Shown piece after piece: positions 33,897 to 42,363 of a stretch of 64,000 nucleotides of DNA. The notes below the pieces were generated by a model. That model had not been told where the DNA came from, searched no databases, and saw only the letters and a list, made by a program, of their open reading frames with translations. The position numbers and the translations under genes are program-made. Within the stretch, counting starts at the first letter, position 1. Every line of letters starts with the position of its first letter. This DNA comes from Devosia sp. FJ2-5-3 (GTDB lineage: Bacteria; Pseudomonadota; Alphaproteobacteria; Rhizobiales; Devosiaceae), in contig NZ_CP104007.1 in NCBI RefSeq assembly GCF_029201545.1, positions 1,026,501 to 1,090,500 on the forward strand, in the 5' to 3' direction.

Positions 33897-34835
33897 TCAG
33901 GCCCTCTTCTTGCGGCCAAGGCTGAGATAGACCAGCGCAAAGGCGAGGTTGATCAGCATCATGATGACGCCCACGGCGGCGCCCTTGCCGAACTGGAAAT
34001 CCTGGAAGGCGACGCGATAATTGTAGATCGACACCAGCTCCGTCCGGTAGCTCGGCCCGCCATTGGTGAGGAGGAACGGCGTGAAGGTGTTGAAGGTCCA
34101 CATGGTGATGAGGATGAGATCGGTGACGATGTGGCCGCGAATGAGCGGCAGGCCGATGTCGCGGAATTTCTGCCATGAGGATGCACCGGCGACGTCTGCC
34201 GCCTGGAAATAGCTCGGCGGGATGGACGAGAAGGCCGAGTTGAACAGCATCATGGAGAAGGCGGCGCCGCGCCAGGTGTTGAAGACGACAATCACCCAGA
34301 AGGGGGAATCGAGCAGGAAATCGCCCGGCGGCAGGCCGACGCTTTCGAGCAGCATGTTGAGCGTGCCCTGGTCCCGATCGAGGAAGGCGAACCAGGCAAA
34401 GCCGATGACCACCTCGGGCAGGATCCAGGCGGCAATGACGAAGGTTTCGGTGATGCGTTTCACCCAGGGCGGCACGGTCTGGATGAGCCAGGCCAGCAAC
34501 AGGCCGAGCAGGGCCTGGCCGATGAGGGCAGATGCCAGCACGAACTGGGTGGTGAGGATCAGCGAAAAGCCGAACTGACCGCGCTGGAAGAAGGTCGCGG
34601 GGTCAAACAGCGCCAGATAATTGGCGAGGCCGACGAATTCGGGATTGAGCGCGGTGCGGCCGAGCAGCGTGCGGTTGGTGAAGGAAACGAAGATCACCCA
34701 GAAGAAGGGGACGATGACGAAGACCGACACCAGAAGCCCCGCCGGGGTCAGGAAGGCAGCGCCAGCCCGGGCCGAGAGCAGGGCGAAGTTTCGGGGTTTT
34801 CGCCTCGTGGGGGCGGCGATGGGGTCAGTGGTCAT
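33897..34835 (-). CDS. Carbohydrate ABC transporter permease, MalF type
   Basis: 312-residue permease. ATG 34835 (MTTDPIAAPTRRKPRNFALLSARAGAAF) is chosen over the in-frame ATG 34919. Seen: first helix LLVSVFVIVPFFWVIFVSF, NPEFVGLANYLALF, the EAA loop QAADVAGASSWQKFRDIGLPLIRGH near residue 220 and LLTNGGPSYRTEL. A 235-bp gap with a hairpin separates it from the binding protein. Confidence 0.92.
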   Translation of the reverse strand: MTTDPIAAPTRRKPRNFALLSARAGAAFLTPAGLLVSVFVIVPFFWVIFVSFTNRTLLGRTALNPEFVGLANYLALFDPATFFQRGQFGFSLILTTQFVLASALIGQALLGLLLAWLIQTVPPWVKRITETFVIAAWILPEVVIGFAWFAFLDRDQGTLNMLLESVGLPPGDFLLDSPFWVIVVFNTWRGAAFSMMLFNSAFSSIPPSYFQAADVAGASSWQKFRDIGLPLIRGHIVTDLILITMWTFNTFTPFLLTNGGPSYRTELVSIYNYRVAFQDFQFGKGAAVGVIMMLINLAFALVYLSLGRKKRA

Positions 34836-34966
34836 TGGAGATCTGCCGCGTTCGCTGGTCGATGTCTTTGTGTGGTCGCCATATGGCTTGGCCGCTGGCT
34901 TCCGTCGGGCCTGACCCAAGGGTCGCTATCCGCGCGCGAGACCGCTTAATGGGGCTCTCCGAGTGA

Positions 34967-34987
34967 CCCTCGGGTCAAGCCCGAGGG
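34967..34987. repeat. Family-C hairpin between binding-protein and permease genes
   Basis: CCCTCGGG-TCAAG-CCCGAGGG, perfect 8-bp arms, same arms as 18143-18163. Lies in the 235-bp gap after the binding-protein stop. Confidence 0.7.
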
Positions 34988-35070
34988 GAGCGCCGTGCGC
35001 GTGGCGGCATAGTGGCCGGGAGGATCGAGCCCCCGGCGCGCCGCAACGCGCCGGAGGGTGCCAGGGAGGG

Positions 35071-36420
35071 CTAGAGCAGGCTGACAGTGTTTTCTTCGCC
35101 GACAATGGCGATGACAGCCGATTTGTATTGGGCCATGGCCTCTTCGGGCGAGAGTTCGCCGGAGACGACGGCTTCAGTCATGCGCTGGATTTCCGAGGAG
35201 ACCGCGTTGTAGTTGGGGTCGTTCGGACGCGCGGTGGTGAGCGGGAGCAGGGTTTGGCTGGTCTCGGTCAGGAACGGATTGTTGGGGATGGCCACGTCGG
35301 TGCGCGCGGTGATGCGCGGCTGGATGGCCTGGAAGGCTTCGAGCTGGGCCGGCTCGTTCATGAAGGAGAGGAAGGCCCAGGCTTCCTTGGGCGTGTCGGT
35401 TGCCGGATTGATGACAAAGCCGGTGCCGCCGGAAATGGTGACGAAATCCTGCCCGCGAATGCCGGCGCCGGGTTCCTTGGCCGGCATTTTGGCCCAGCCC
35501 TGGACCTCATCGCGATTGGCCACGGCAAATTCGGAGCCTTCGGGGGTGACGGAGCGATAGAAATAATCGCCCTCGACCAGAAGCGCGGTCACGCCGTCGC
35601 GGAAATTGGCAAAGGACCGGTTGCGGCCGTCAGCCAGGAGCTGGGCGCGCTGGTCGCCGAGCTTTTCGTCGACATAGATGGTCTTGTAGAGGTTGAGCGT
35701 ATCGAGAATGCCCTGGCTCGAGACGATGAACTTGCCGTTCTCGTCGGTAACGGCTTCACCCGTGCCGAGCAGGACCATCCAGTAGCCCTGCATGGTGGTG
35801 GCTTCGCCCATGGCGACGCCGGCATTGATCTGGAGCGGGAAGCTGTCGGGCTTGGCCTTCTTGATGGCGCGGGCGGCGTCGAGCAGTTCTTCCCAGGAGG
35901 TGGGCTGCCAGGTGTCGGCGTCGATGCCGGCTTCGGCGAGGATATCCTTGCGCGTATTGATCATGCGCACGTCGGTGCCCAGCGGGATGCCGTAATATTT
36001 GTCCTGGTAGAGCATGAGGGCGCGCGAGCCTTCGGAGAGCGCCGCCCAGCCGGACCAGTCATTGACCTCGGGGCCGGCGACTTCGTCGAGGGATTTGAGG
36101 AGGCCCCCTTCCACGAAGGAGGGAATGAGGAAGCCGTCAAAGGCGGTGACGTCAGGACCGGCGCCGGTCGAGAAATCGAGCGCCAGTTGCTGGGTGAGCT
36201 GGGCGTCTTCGCCGCCGAACTGGTTCAGCTCGACATTGATGTCGGGATTGGCGGCTTCGAAAGCGGGAATGACGCTTTCCTCGATCCACTGCGCGGTGGC
36301 GCTGTTGACGCCGCCGATGACACAGCGGCAGGTGACGTTGAGATCGACGGCGAATGCGGGCAGCGCCACGGCGGTGGCACCGACAAGACCAAGCGCAAGA
36401 CTGCGCAGACGATGAGTCAT
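35071..36420 (-). CDS. Periplasmic binding protein of carbohydrate-type ABC importer (family 1)
   Basis: 449-residue protein. ATG 36420 (MTHRLRSLALGLVGATAVALPAFAV) gives a classic signal peptide and follows GGAGGATTTTTGCG; the in-frame ATG 36510 would place 30 hydrophilic residues before it. Mature N-terminus DLNVTCRCVIGGVNSATAQW contains a CxC pair. Later, GAGPDVTAFDGFLIPSFVEGGLL near residue 95 and PATDTPKEAWAFLSFMNEPAQL near residue 350 are typical. First gene of the operon; divergent from the LacI regulator, with TGAACACGTTTTCA operators on both sides. Confidence 0.92.
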   Translation of the reverse strand: MTHRLRSLALGLVGATAVALPAFAVDLNVTCRCVIGGVNSATAQWIEESVIPAFEAANPDINVELNQFGGEDAQLTQQLALDFSTGAGPDVTAFDGFLIPSFVEGGLLKSLDEVAGPEVNDWSGWAALSEGSRALMLYQDKYYGIPLGTDVRMINTRKDILAEAGIDADTWQPTSWEELLDAARAIKKAKPDSFPLQINAGVAMGEATTMQGYWMVLLGTGEAVTDENGKFIVSSQGILDTLNLYKTIYVDEKLGDQRAQLLADGRNRSFANFRDGVTALLVEGDYFYRSVTPEGSEFAVANRDEVQGWAKMPAKEPGAGIRGQDFVTISGGTGFVINPATDTPKEAWAFLSFMNEPAQLEAFQAIQPRITARTDVAIPNNPFLTETSQTLLPLTTARPNDPNYNAVSSEIQRMTEAVVSGELSPEEAMAQYKSAVIAIVGEENTVSLL

Positions 36421-36517
36421 CGCAAAAATCCTCCCAAATGGTGGCTCCGAATTCTCCGGTAGCCGGCTATTGGCCTTGCTGATGGAATAAATCTTCCGGG
36501 CGTAGGCCAAAGTAGAA

Positions 36518-36531
36518 TGAACACGTTTTCA
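36518..36531. promoter_or_regulatory. LacI-type operator, copy 1 (TGAACACGTTTTCA)
   Basis: 14-bp imperfect palindrome with the central CG of LacI/CcpA-type sites, about 98 bp upstream of the binding-protein start. An identical copy lies at 36693-36706. Confidence 0.75.
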
Positions 36532-36692
36532 CTTATCGTCAATGCGGAGAATTCGCTTGATGCGACGACAAGGCTTTGGTGCGGCGCTTGAATGGCAGGG
36601 TTTTGCGACGTGGTGGTGACATTCCGGCGCTATTTGGGGCTGTCGCAAAATGTGGCGCCGCTTGACAGGCGGTGCTGTGATCGCCAGAGGAT

Positions 36693-36706
36693 TGAACACG
36701 TTTTCA
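36693..36706. promoter_or_regulatory. LacI-type operator, copy 2 (TGAACACGTTTTCA)
   Basis: Identical to 36518-36531, 37 bp upstream of the LacI-family start and just after a TTGACA at 36662-36667. Fits autoregulation plus control of the divergent ABC operon by the regulator at 36744. Confidence 0.75.
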
Positions 36707-36743
36707 TTTTTGAGAAGGCTGGCGGCAAGTGGCAGCAGGCGAT

Positions 36744-37772
36744 ATGGAGGAGGCGCCGCGGGGGCGGGCGACGGCGGAAATGGTCGCCGAGCGGGCCAAT
36801 GTGTCCCGCGTTGCCGTATCGCGCGCCTTCAATCCCCATGCTTCGCTCAAGGCCGACAAGCGCGCGCTGATCCTCAGAATAGCGCAGGAGCTGAACTATA
36901 CGCCGGACCGCGCGGCGCGGGCGCTGGTCAGCGGGCGGTCGCACCTTGTGGGGGTAATTGTGCCCGATGTGTGCAGCTATTGGGAAAGCCAGGAAATCGA
37001 TGCGCTGACCACGGCGCTGCAGGCCGAGGGCTTCGCCACGCTGCTGTTCAAGACGCGCACCGACTATTCCATGGACGAGCAATTGCTCGCCTATATGCGC
37101 GGGTTCAATCCGGATTCGGTGATTGCATTCGTCGAGAACGTGAAGCCGAAAACGCTGGCTCGGTTTCTCGATCGGGCGGTGCCGATCTATGTGCATTACC
37201 CGATGGAAGGGGAGGAGGAGCCGAAAGGCGGGCCACTGCATGACCGGCTCAACGTGCTGCAGCGGGACGGGATCGAGCAGGCCGTGGCGCTTTTGCAGGG
37301 CTTTGGCGCAAGGCGGATTGCCTATGTGTCAGGCGTCGACAAATCCCAGGCCAATGGCGCGCGCGAACAGACGCTGCGCGAGGTGATGGAAGAGCGCGGC
37401 ATGGAGCCGCCCATCGTGGTGCGCGGGGATTTTTCCTATGAGGCGGCCTATCAGTCGACCATCGACTTGTTTCGGATCGGGGAGGGGGCGGACGCCATTT
37501 TTGCGGCCAATGACGTGGGGGCGTTCGGGGCCATGGATGCCTTGCGGCACGAGCTGAAACTACGGGTACCGGAAGACGTAAAGGTGGTGGGCTTTGACGA
37601 CATCGCCCAGTCGCACTGGAAAAGCTACAATCTCACCACGGTGAAATTCGACCTCGACGAGCGGGTGCGGGCGCTGGTGCGGCTGATCCTGCGGCGTCTC
37701 AACAGTCCCGATGCTCCGGGCCTTCAGGAAACTCTCAACACAAGGCTCGTCGTGCGCGGCACGGTCGGCTGA
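36744..37772 (+). CDS. LacI-family transcriptional regulator
   Basis: 342-residue repressor. N-terminal helix-turn-helix at about residues 8-50 (ATAEMVAERANVSRVAVSRAFNPHASLKADKRALILRIAQELNYTPDRAARAL), unusual only in having Arg-Val-Ala-Val in the recognition helix. The periplasmic-binding-protein-like domain starts near residue 60 (LVGVIVPDVCSYWESQEIDALTTAL) and ends with AIFAANDVGAFGAMDAL and VKVVGFDDIAQS. ATG 36744 has AGCAGG 5 nt upstream; an upstream in-frame GTG 36729 is possible. Divergent from the carbohydrate ABC operon, and 11 bp upstream of the DUF5054 gene. Confidence 0.92.
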   Translation: MEEAPRGRATAEMVAERANVSRVAVSRAFNPHASLKADKRALILRIAQELNYTPDRAARALVSGRSHLVGVIVPDVCSYWESQEIDALTTALQAEGFATLLFKTRTDYSMDEQLLAYMRGFNPDSVIAFVENVKPKTLARFLDRAVPIYVHYPMEGEEEPKGGPLHDRLNVLQRDGIEQAVALLQGFGARRIAYVSGVDKSQANGAREQTLREVMEERGMEPPIVVRGDFSYEAAYQSTIDLFRIGEGADAIFAANDVGAFGAMDALRHELKLRVPEDVKVVGFDDIAQSHWKSYNLTTVKFDLDERVRALVRLILRRLNSPDAPGLQETLNTRLVVRGTVG

Positions 37773-37783
37773 CGGCGATTTTC

Positions 37784-39700
37784 ATGACCGACACGCTCAT
37801 CCATCTGGTTTTCAAGACCCATCTCGATATCGGCTTTACCGACCACGCGGCAAAGGTGCGGCGGCAATATCATGAGCAGTTCATCCCGCAGGCGATTGCC
37901 ACGGGAGAGCATTTTTATGCCGAGAACCCCGAGGCGCCGGAATTTATCTGGACGACGGGCGCCTGGCTGATCTGGGATCATCTCAATTCGCAGGATGGAA
38001 ACAAGGTCAAGCGGCTGGAGCGGGCCATCGAGCGCGGGCTGATCGCCTGGCATGGGCTGCCGTTCACCACCCATACCGAGCTGATGACGCCGGCCCTGTT
38101 TCGGGCGGGGCTATCCTATGCGCAGGAGCTGGATCGGCGGTTCGGGCGGGCAACCATCGCGGCAAAAATGACCGACGTGCCGGGGCATACGCTGGGCATG
38201 GTGCCATTGATGGCCGAGGCGGGGCTGAAATTCCTGCATCTGGGGGTGAATACGGCCAGTCCTGTGCCTGATGTGCCGCCGATCTTCCGCTGGCAGGCGC
38301 CGGGCGGAGAGGAGATCGTGGTCATGTACCAGGCCTCCTATGGGGCGACGGATTTTCCGGCCGGGCCGGACATTGGCCTCAGCTTCGCGCACACCAATGA
38401 CAATATCGGCCCCCAGAGCGTGGGGCAGACGGTGGAAGCGCTGCGGCATCTGCGGTCCGAGCATCCGGACGCGCGGGTGATAGCCTCGACGCTCGATGCC
38501 TTCGGGGCCGAGATGTGGGCGCGGCGCGAGAATTTTCCGGTGGTGACAGAGGAGATCGGCGACAGCTGGATCCACGGCGTCGGCACGGACCCGGAAAAGC
38601 TGCGGCATTTCAGGGCGCTGGGGCGGCTCTATGACGAATTTTCGGCCGAGGCGCTGACGCCGGAGCGGTTGGCCTTCGGGCGCGGGCTGACGCAAGTAGC
38701 CGAGCACACCTGGGGCGTCGATATAAAAACCTATCTTCGGGACGAAACGGCCTGGGACCGGGAGGATTTCGAGGCGGCGCGGAGAAACGATTATCGCTTC
38801 CACTATACCGAGGCGAGCTGGGCCGAGCAGCGGGCCTATCTCGATGCGGCAATTGCTCAATTGTCTGATGCGGACCGAGCCCGGGCCGACGCGGCACGCA
38901 ACGAGGTTTTGGTGCCGGCTGAGGCAGAGGCCGGAGCTGGCGATAGGCTGGAGAGCAATGGCTGGGTGGCCGGGATTGATCCGGCCACGGGCGATATTTC
39001 GGTGCTCATGGCGCCGGATGGGCGGCGGCTTGCGGGGCAGAACGGCTGCCTCTTCGGCTATCGGCATGAAAGCTATGACTGGGCCGAATTGCAGAGACAT
39101 CTCGACAGCTACCTGATGCACCGGGAGGTCTGGGCCATAATGGACCATGACAAGCCCGGGCTGGGCGCCGCGAAGACTGCGCGGAATGCCAGGTTTGTGC
39201 CTGAAGGGCTGGGTGTTTCGGAGGATGGCGCGCGCGTACTCGGGCGCATGCCTGAGGAGGCTCGCGTAGCGCTGGGCGCGCCGGATCGGCACGAGATCAT
39301 CCTGCGTGGCGTCAGCGCGGATGAGGCGGAAATCACGCTGGTCTTGCGCGGAAAACCGGCAAATCGAATGCCGGAGGCAGGGTTTTTCCTCGTGACGCCG
39401 GAGGGAAGCGACTGGCGACAAGAGAAGATGGGGCTTTGGCACAGGACGCAGGACATTGTGCGGCGCGGGGGCGGGCAATTGCAGGCGGTCTCGGCGCTGC
39501 GCTGTGGGGCGACAGAGTTTGCCCTGCTCGACAGCGCATTGGTGGGGCCGGCCGGGGCGCCGTTCATTCCGTTCCAACCCGAAGTGCCGGATTATTCGGA
39601 AGGGGTGCGGATCAATCTCTACAATAACAAATGGGGGACGAATTTTCCCATGTGGTGGGAGGGGGATCTTGTCAGCCGCGTGCGGGTGACGTTGGGGTAG
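37784..39700 (+). CDS. DUF5054 / GH38-like glycoside hydrolase
   Basis: 638-residue protein. The N-terminus LIHLVFKTHLDIGFTDHA carries a metal-binding HxD (residues 13-15) in the place where GH38 alpha-mannosidases coordinate zinc. Further on is a TTGAWLIWDHL segment and AKMTDVPGHTLGMVPLMAEAGLKFLHLGVN near residue 125. The C-terminal part (about 400-638) is beta-rich. I recognise the DUF5054 type; sugar specificity is unknown and GH38 relationship is distant. No signal peptide, so it acts in the cytoplasm on imported material. It follows the LacI gene by 11 bp and is part of a sugar-processing block. Confidence 0.8.
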   Translation: MTDTLIHLVFKTHLDIGFTDHAAKVRRQYHEQFIPQAIATGEHFYAENPEAPEFIWTTGAWLIWDHLNSQDGNKVKRLERAIERGLIAWHGLPFTTHTELMTPALFRAGLSYAQELDRRFGRATIAAKMTDVPGHTLGMVPLMAEAGLKFLHLGVNTASPVPDVPPIFRWQAPGGEEIVVMYQASYGATDFPAGPDIGLSFAHTNDNIGPQSVGQTVEALRHLRSEHPDARVIASTLDAFGAEMWARRENFPVVTEEIGDSWIHGVGTDPEKLRHFRALGRLYDEFSAEALTPERLAFGRGLTQVAEHTWGVDIKTYLRDETAWDREDFEAARRNDYRFHYTEASWAEQRAYLDAAIAQLSDADRARADAARNEVLVPAEAEAGAGDRLESNGWVAGIDPATGDISVLMAPDGRRLAGQNGCLFGYRHESYDWAELQRHLDSYLMHREVWAIMDHDKPGLGAAKTARNARFVPEGLGVSEDGARVLGRMPEEARVALGAPDRHEIILRGVSADEAEITLVLRGKPANRMPEAGFFLVTPEGSDWRQEKMGLWHRTQDIVRRGGGQLQAVSALRCGATEFALLDSALVGPAGAPFIPFQPEVPDYSEGVRINLYNNKWGTNFPMWWEGDLVSRVRVTLG

Positions 39701-39746
39701 CGGCGGCACGCTAAGATAGTCGGTCATGCTGGCAGCCCTTTAAGAA

Positions 39747-39791
39747 CCCCCTCCCCACCCCTCCCCCTTGAGGGGAGGGGTGGGGAGGGGG
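39747..39791. repeat. Family-A repeat with perfect 20-bp arms
   Basis: CCCCCTCCCCACCCCTCCCC (39747-39766), loop CTTGA, then its exact complement (39772-39791). The most perfect family-A copy in the window; lies 46 bp after the DUF5054 stop. Confidence 0.8.
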
Positions 39792-39822
39792 CTTGCGACA
39801 TTCAGAAGGCCGGCGAATCAGA

Positions 39823-39846
39823 GGTTCCCGCTTTCGCGGGAATGAC
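39823..39846. repeat. Family-B repeat, single arm
   Basis: GGTTCCCGCTTTCGCGGGAA plus TGAC; matches one arm of the family-B element at 26730-26794. Confidence 0.75.
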
Positions 39847-40002
39847 ATTGTGGGTGTGGCGCGCTCCCGATGATCATGGAGGCTCTGCGGCGCAAACCCC
39901 TTGCACCGATTGCTGTGGCAAAGTTCCGGCTGCGCTGGATATGTGGCGCTGGGGGGTGCAGATTTGCTCTCAAGTTTGCCAGCTCCAGATTGGATCCGCG
40001 CC

Positions 40003-40974
40003 GTGCCCTTTCCCGATATGACCCACCCCGCCATCGACGCCTATGAAAGCGCGGTGACAGTGCCTGCTGACTTTTCCGAGTTCTGGGCGCAAACCATTGC
40101 CGAGGCGCGGGCAGCCGGGGGCGAGGTCAGCATGGTGCCGGCGGATACGACGCTGAAACTGGTCGAAGTGTTCGATGTGACCTTCCCCGGATTTGGCGGA
40201 CATCCTGTAAAAGGCTGGCTGGTGCTGCCGAAGGCGCGGGCGGAAAAACTGCCGCTGGTGGTGCAATATATCGGCTATGGCGGCGGGCGGAGTTTTCCGC
40301 ATGAGCTGCTGCACTGGGCGGCATCGGGCTTTGCCTATTTCCGCATGGATACGCGCGGGCAGGGGTCGAGCTGGAGCATGGGCGGCACGCCTGACCCTGT
40401 CGGCACCCAGCCGTCCATTCCCGGCGTGATGACCAAGGGCATCCTCGACAAGAACGACTATTATTATCGCCGCGTGTTCACCGATGGCGTGCGCGCCATC
40501 GATATGCTGATCGACCAGGGCTTTGTCGATGAGACCCGGATCGCGGTCTGCGGCGGCAGCCAGGGCGGCGGCATTTCGCTGGCGGTGGCGGGGATCGATA
40601 GTCGGGTCAAGGCGGTGATGCCGGACGTTGCCTTCCTCTGCGATTTTCCGCGGGCGGTGCGGGTAGCGGGGCGCGATCCCTATCTCGAGATCGTCCGCTT
40701 CCTGGCCCAGCATCGGGACAAGCGCGAAACCGTCTTCGACACGCTGCGCTATTTCGACGGCGTCAATTTTGCGCGGCAGAGCAAGGCGGCGGCACTGTTT
40801 TCGGTGGCGATGATGGACGATATCTGCCCGCCCTCGACGGTCTATGCGGCCTACAAGGCCTTTGCCGGGTCGGACAAATCGATCGTGGAATATGAATTCA
40901 ACAACCACGAAGGCGGAGGGCCGTTCCAGGATCGCGAGCAGATGAAGTGGTTGTCGGAGCGCTTTGGGGTCTGA
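40003..40974 (+). CDS. Acetyl-xylan-esterase-like alpha/beta hydrolase (AXE1 / cephalosporin-C deacetylase family)
   Basis: About 323 residues from GTG 40003, which gives the family-typical start PFPDMTHPAIDAYES; ATG 40018 and a far-upstream ATG 39901 are alternatives. Seen: VPADFSEFWAQTIAEARA, GHPVKGWLVLPK, the RMDTRGQGSS segment near residue 120, the nucleophile elbow CGGSQGGG near residue 184, DDICPPSTVYAAY with the likely catalytic Asp near residue 272, and NNHEGGG with the likely His near residue 302. No signal peptide, so it probably deacetylates imported oligosaccharides. Neighbours are GH38-like and LacI genes, consistent with hemicellulose-type sugar use. Confidence 0.88.
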   Translation: MPFPDMTHPAIDAYESAVTVPADFSEFWAQTIAEARAAGGEVSMVPADTTLKLVEVFDVTFPGFGGHPVKGWLVLPKARAEKLPLVVQYIGYGGGRSFPHELLHWAASGFAYFRMDTRGQGSSWSMGGTPDPVGTQPSIPGVMTKGILDKNDYYYRRVFTDGVRAIDMLIDQGFVDETRIAVCGGSQGGGISLAVAGIDSRVKAVMPDVAFLCDFPRAVRVAGRDPYLEIVRFLAQHRDKRETVFDTLRYFDGVNFARQSKAAALFSVAMMDDICPPSTVYAAYKAFAGSDKSIVEYEFNNHEGGGPFQDREQMKWLSERFGV

Positions 40975-41007
40975 CGTCCTTCTGCGACAGCGACACCGAT
41001 ACACAAT

Positions 41008-41033
41008 GTCATCTCCGCGAACGCGGGAATGAC
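41008..41033. repeat. Family-B repeat, variant copy
   Basis: GTCATCTCCGCGAACGCGGG plus AATGAC; a divergent member of the family-B element, 34 bp after the esterase stop. Confidence 0.65.
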
Positions 41034-41102
41034 ACGGTGAAAGGCTGCTTCTGTGCGCCGCATTCCATAATTCCCGCCGCTGCCTCTTGATCTGCTCAAA
41101 AA

Positions 41103-41117
41103 ACGCAAATATTGCGT
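41103..41117. promoter_or_regulatory. Operator candidate for the second LacI regulator
   Basis: ACGCAA-ATA-TTGCGT, 24 bp upstream of the LacI-family start at 41141. The same half-site (ACGCAA/TTGCGT) recurs in the promoter of the transporter gene at 42240-42257. Confidence 0.65.
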
Positions 41118-41140
41118 AGGTAGGGCAGGAGATCGCAGGA

Positions 41141-42142
41141 ATGGCCGCTAAGCGCGCAAATCAGGCCGATATCGCCGAAAAGCTGGGGGTGTCGGTTTCC
41201 ACCGTCTCCCGGGCGCTGGCCAATGAAATTGGCATCAGCGACGCGGTGCGGCGCGATGTGCAGCGCGTGGCGCGAATGCTGGGCTACAAGAGCAAGCACA
41301 TTCCGGCCACGGGCAGTCTCGACAAGCGGGCCGTGGCGCTGGTGCCGCTGAGCGGGGCCATGGGGAGTCTCGCCAGCTTCTATCACGGCATTGTCGAAGG
41401 CATGCGGACGCAGGCCGCCGAAGCCGGGATCGCGCTCGATGTGCGCCTCATCAACGAAGAAATGGTGACGCTCGATTTCGTCCATAAGCAGGTGACGAAG
41501 TCGGATGCGTCGGGGGTTATTCTGGCGGGGATCGACCCCGGCGCCGAATTGGTCGACTGGGCCGCCGAGGAGGACATTGCCGTGGTCCTGGCCAATGGCA
41601 TCGACCCGCTGATGCGGCTGAGTTCGGTGTCTCCCGCCAATTTTCACGGCGCCTATATGGCGACCCAGCACCTCATCGATGCCGGGCATCGGAAAATCCT
41701 GCACTACACATTCCGGCACCGCCCGACCATTCGCCAGCGCCAGCGCGGGTTCGAAGCAGCGATCGCCGACCACCCGGAAACCGAAGGCGTCGTGGTGTTT
41801 TCCAATGAGGTCGGCACCAAGGCGCTGCTCGAGAATTTCCTCGCCGGGGCCTATGATGTGACCGCGATGTTCTGCTGGAATGACGGAGTGGCGGTGTCGA
41901 TGGTCGAGACATTGCTCGGGCCCGACACATCATTGCCGCCGAATTTTTCGATCATGGGGTTTGACGATCTGCCGATCGCCGGCATGGCCAATCCGCGCCT
42001 GAGCACGGTGCGGGTCGATCGCGAGGCTATCGGGCGGGGCGCCATTCGTCTGCTGAGCCAGCGCATGGATGGCGAGATGGCAGTGCAGCATTTGCAGATC
42101 GGCCTGTCGCTGGTGGCGGGCGAGACTGTTGTCTCGATCTGA
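41141..42142 (+). CDS. LacI-family transcriptional regulator (oligosaccharide locus)
   Basis: 333-residue repressor with a textbook N-terminal helix-turn-helix: NQADIAEKLGVSVSTVSRALANEIGISDAVRRDVQRVARMLGYKS (residues 7-51). The sugar-binding core starts near residue 65 (VALVPLSGAMGSLASFYHGIVEGM) and ends FSIMGFDDLPIAGMANPRLSTV near residue 270. RBS-like GGAG/CAGGA precedes ATG 41141. It sits upstream of the Dpp-type importer operon, and TTGCGT-type operators occur both at its own promoter and before the binding-protein gene, so it probably represses both. Confidence 0.92.
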   Translation: MAAKRANQADIAEKLGVSVSTVSRALANEIGISDAVRRDVQRVARMLGYKSKHIPATGSLDKRAVALVPLSGAMGSLASFYHGIVEGMRTQAAEAGIALDVRLINEEMVTLDFVHKQVTKSDASGVILAGIDPGAELVDWAAEEDIAVVLANGIDPLMRLSSVSPANFHGAYMATQHLIDAGHRKILHYTFRHRPTIRQRQRGFEAAIADHPETEGVVVFSNEVGTKALLENFLAGAYDVTAMFCWNDGVAVSMVETLLGPDTSLPPNFSIMGFDDLPIAGMANPRLSTVRVDREAIGRGAIRLLSQRMDGEMAVQHLQIGLSLVAGETVVSI

Positions 42143-42239
42143 CGCAAAAATTTTCCGAGTAATTTTTCCCTGTAACGCCCGGTTTTCTGTCGCGGAAGGC
42201 TGATTTTCACGGCGCATGAATTTGATAAACAACTGCAAA

Positions 42240-42295
42240 TTACGCAAACTTGCGTAAATTGCATGAATTGCGCAAATTGCTTGAGTTTGCGCAAA
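42240..42295. promoter_or_regulatory. Three tandem operator-like palindromes before the Dpp-type importer
   Basis: Site 1: TTACGCAA-AC-TTGCGTAA (42240-42257). Site 2: TTGCGCAA (42268-42275). Site 3: TTTGCGCAAA (42286-42295). All are TTGCG-type half-sites facing each other with 2, 0 and 0 bp between arms, and lie 69-124 bp upstream of the ATG at 42364. Likely targets of the LacI regulator at 41141. Confidence 0.68.
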
Positions 42296-42363
42296 ACTCC
42301 TCCTAGCTTGCTGTAGCGTGCAAAGAACGCCAGGCCGAAGGACGGCCGCAATGGGAGGAAGAC

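Larger units (their letters stand above)
39701..40002. other. Intergenic region with repeats, no gene
   Basis: Contains the perfect hairpin at 39747-39791 and a family-B copy at 39823-39846; nothing else recognised. Confidence 0.6.

Noticed and set aside
34963..36462. 499-residue open frame on plus strand opposite the binding-protein gene
   Set aside because: Shadow of the real minus-strand gene at 35071-36420; no recognisable motif.
38111..39727. 538-residue minus-strand frame
   Set aside because: Antisense to the DUF5054 gene, which has a clear HxD motif.
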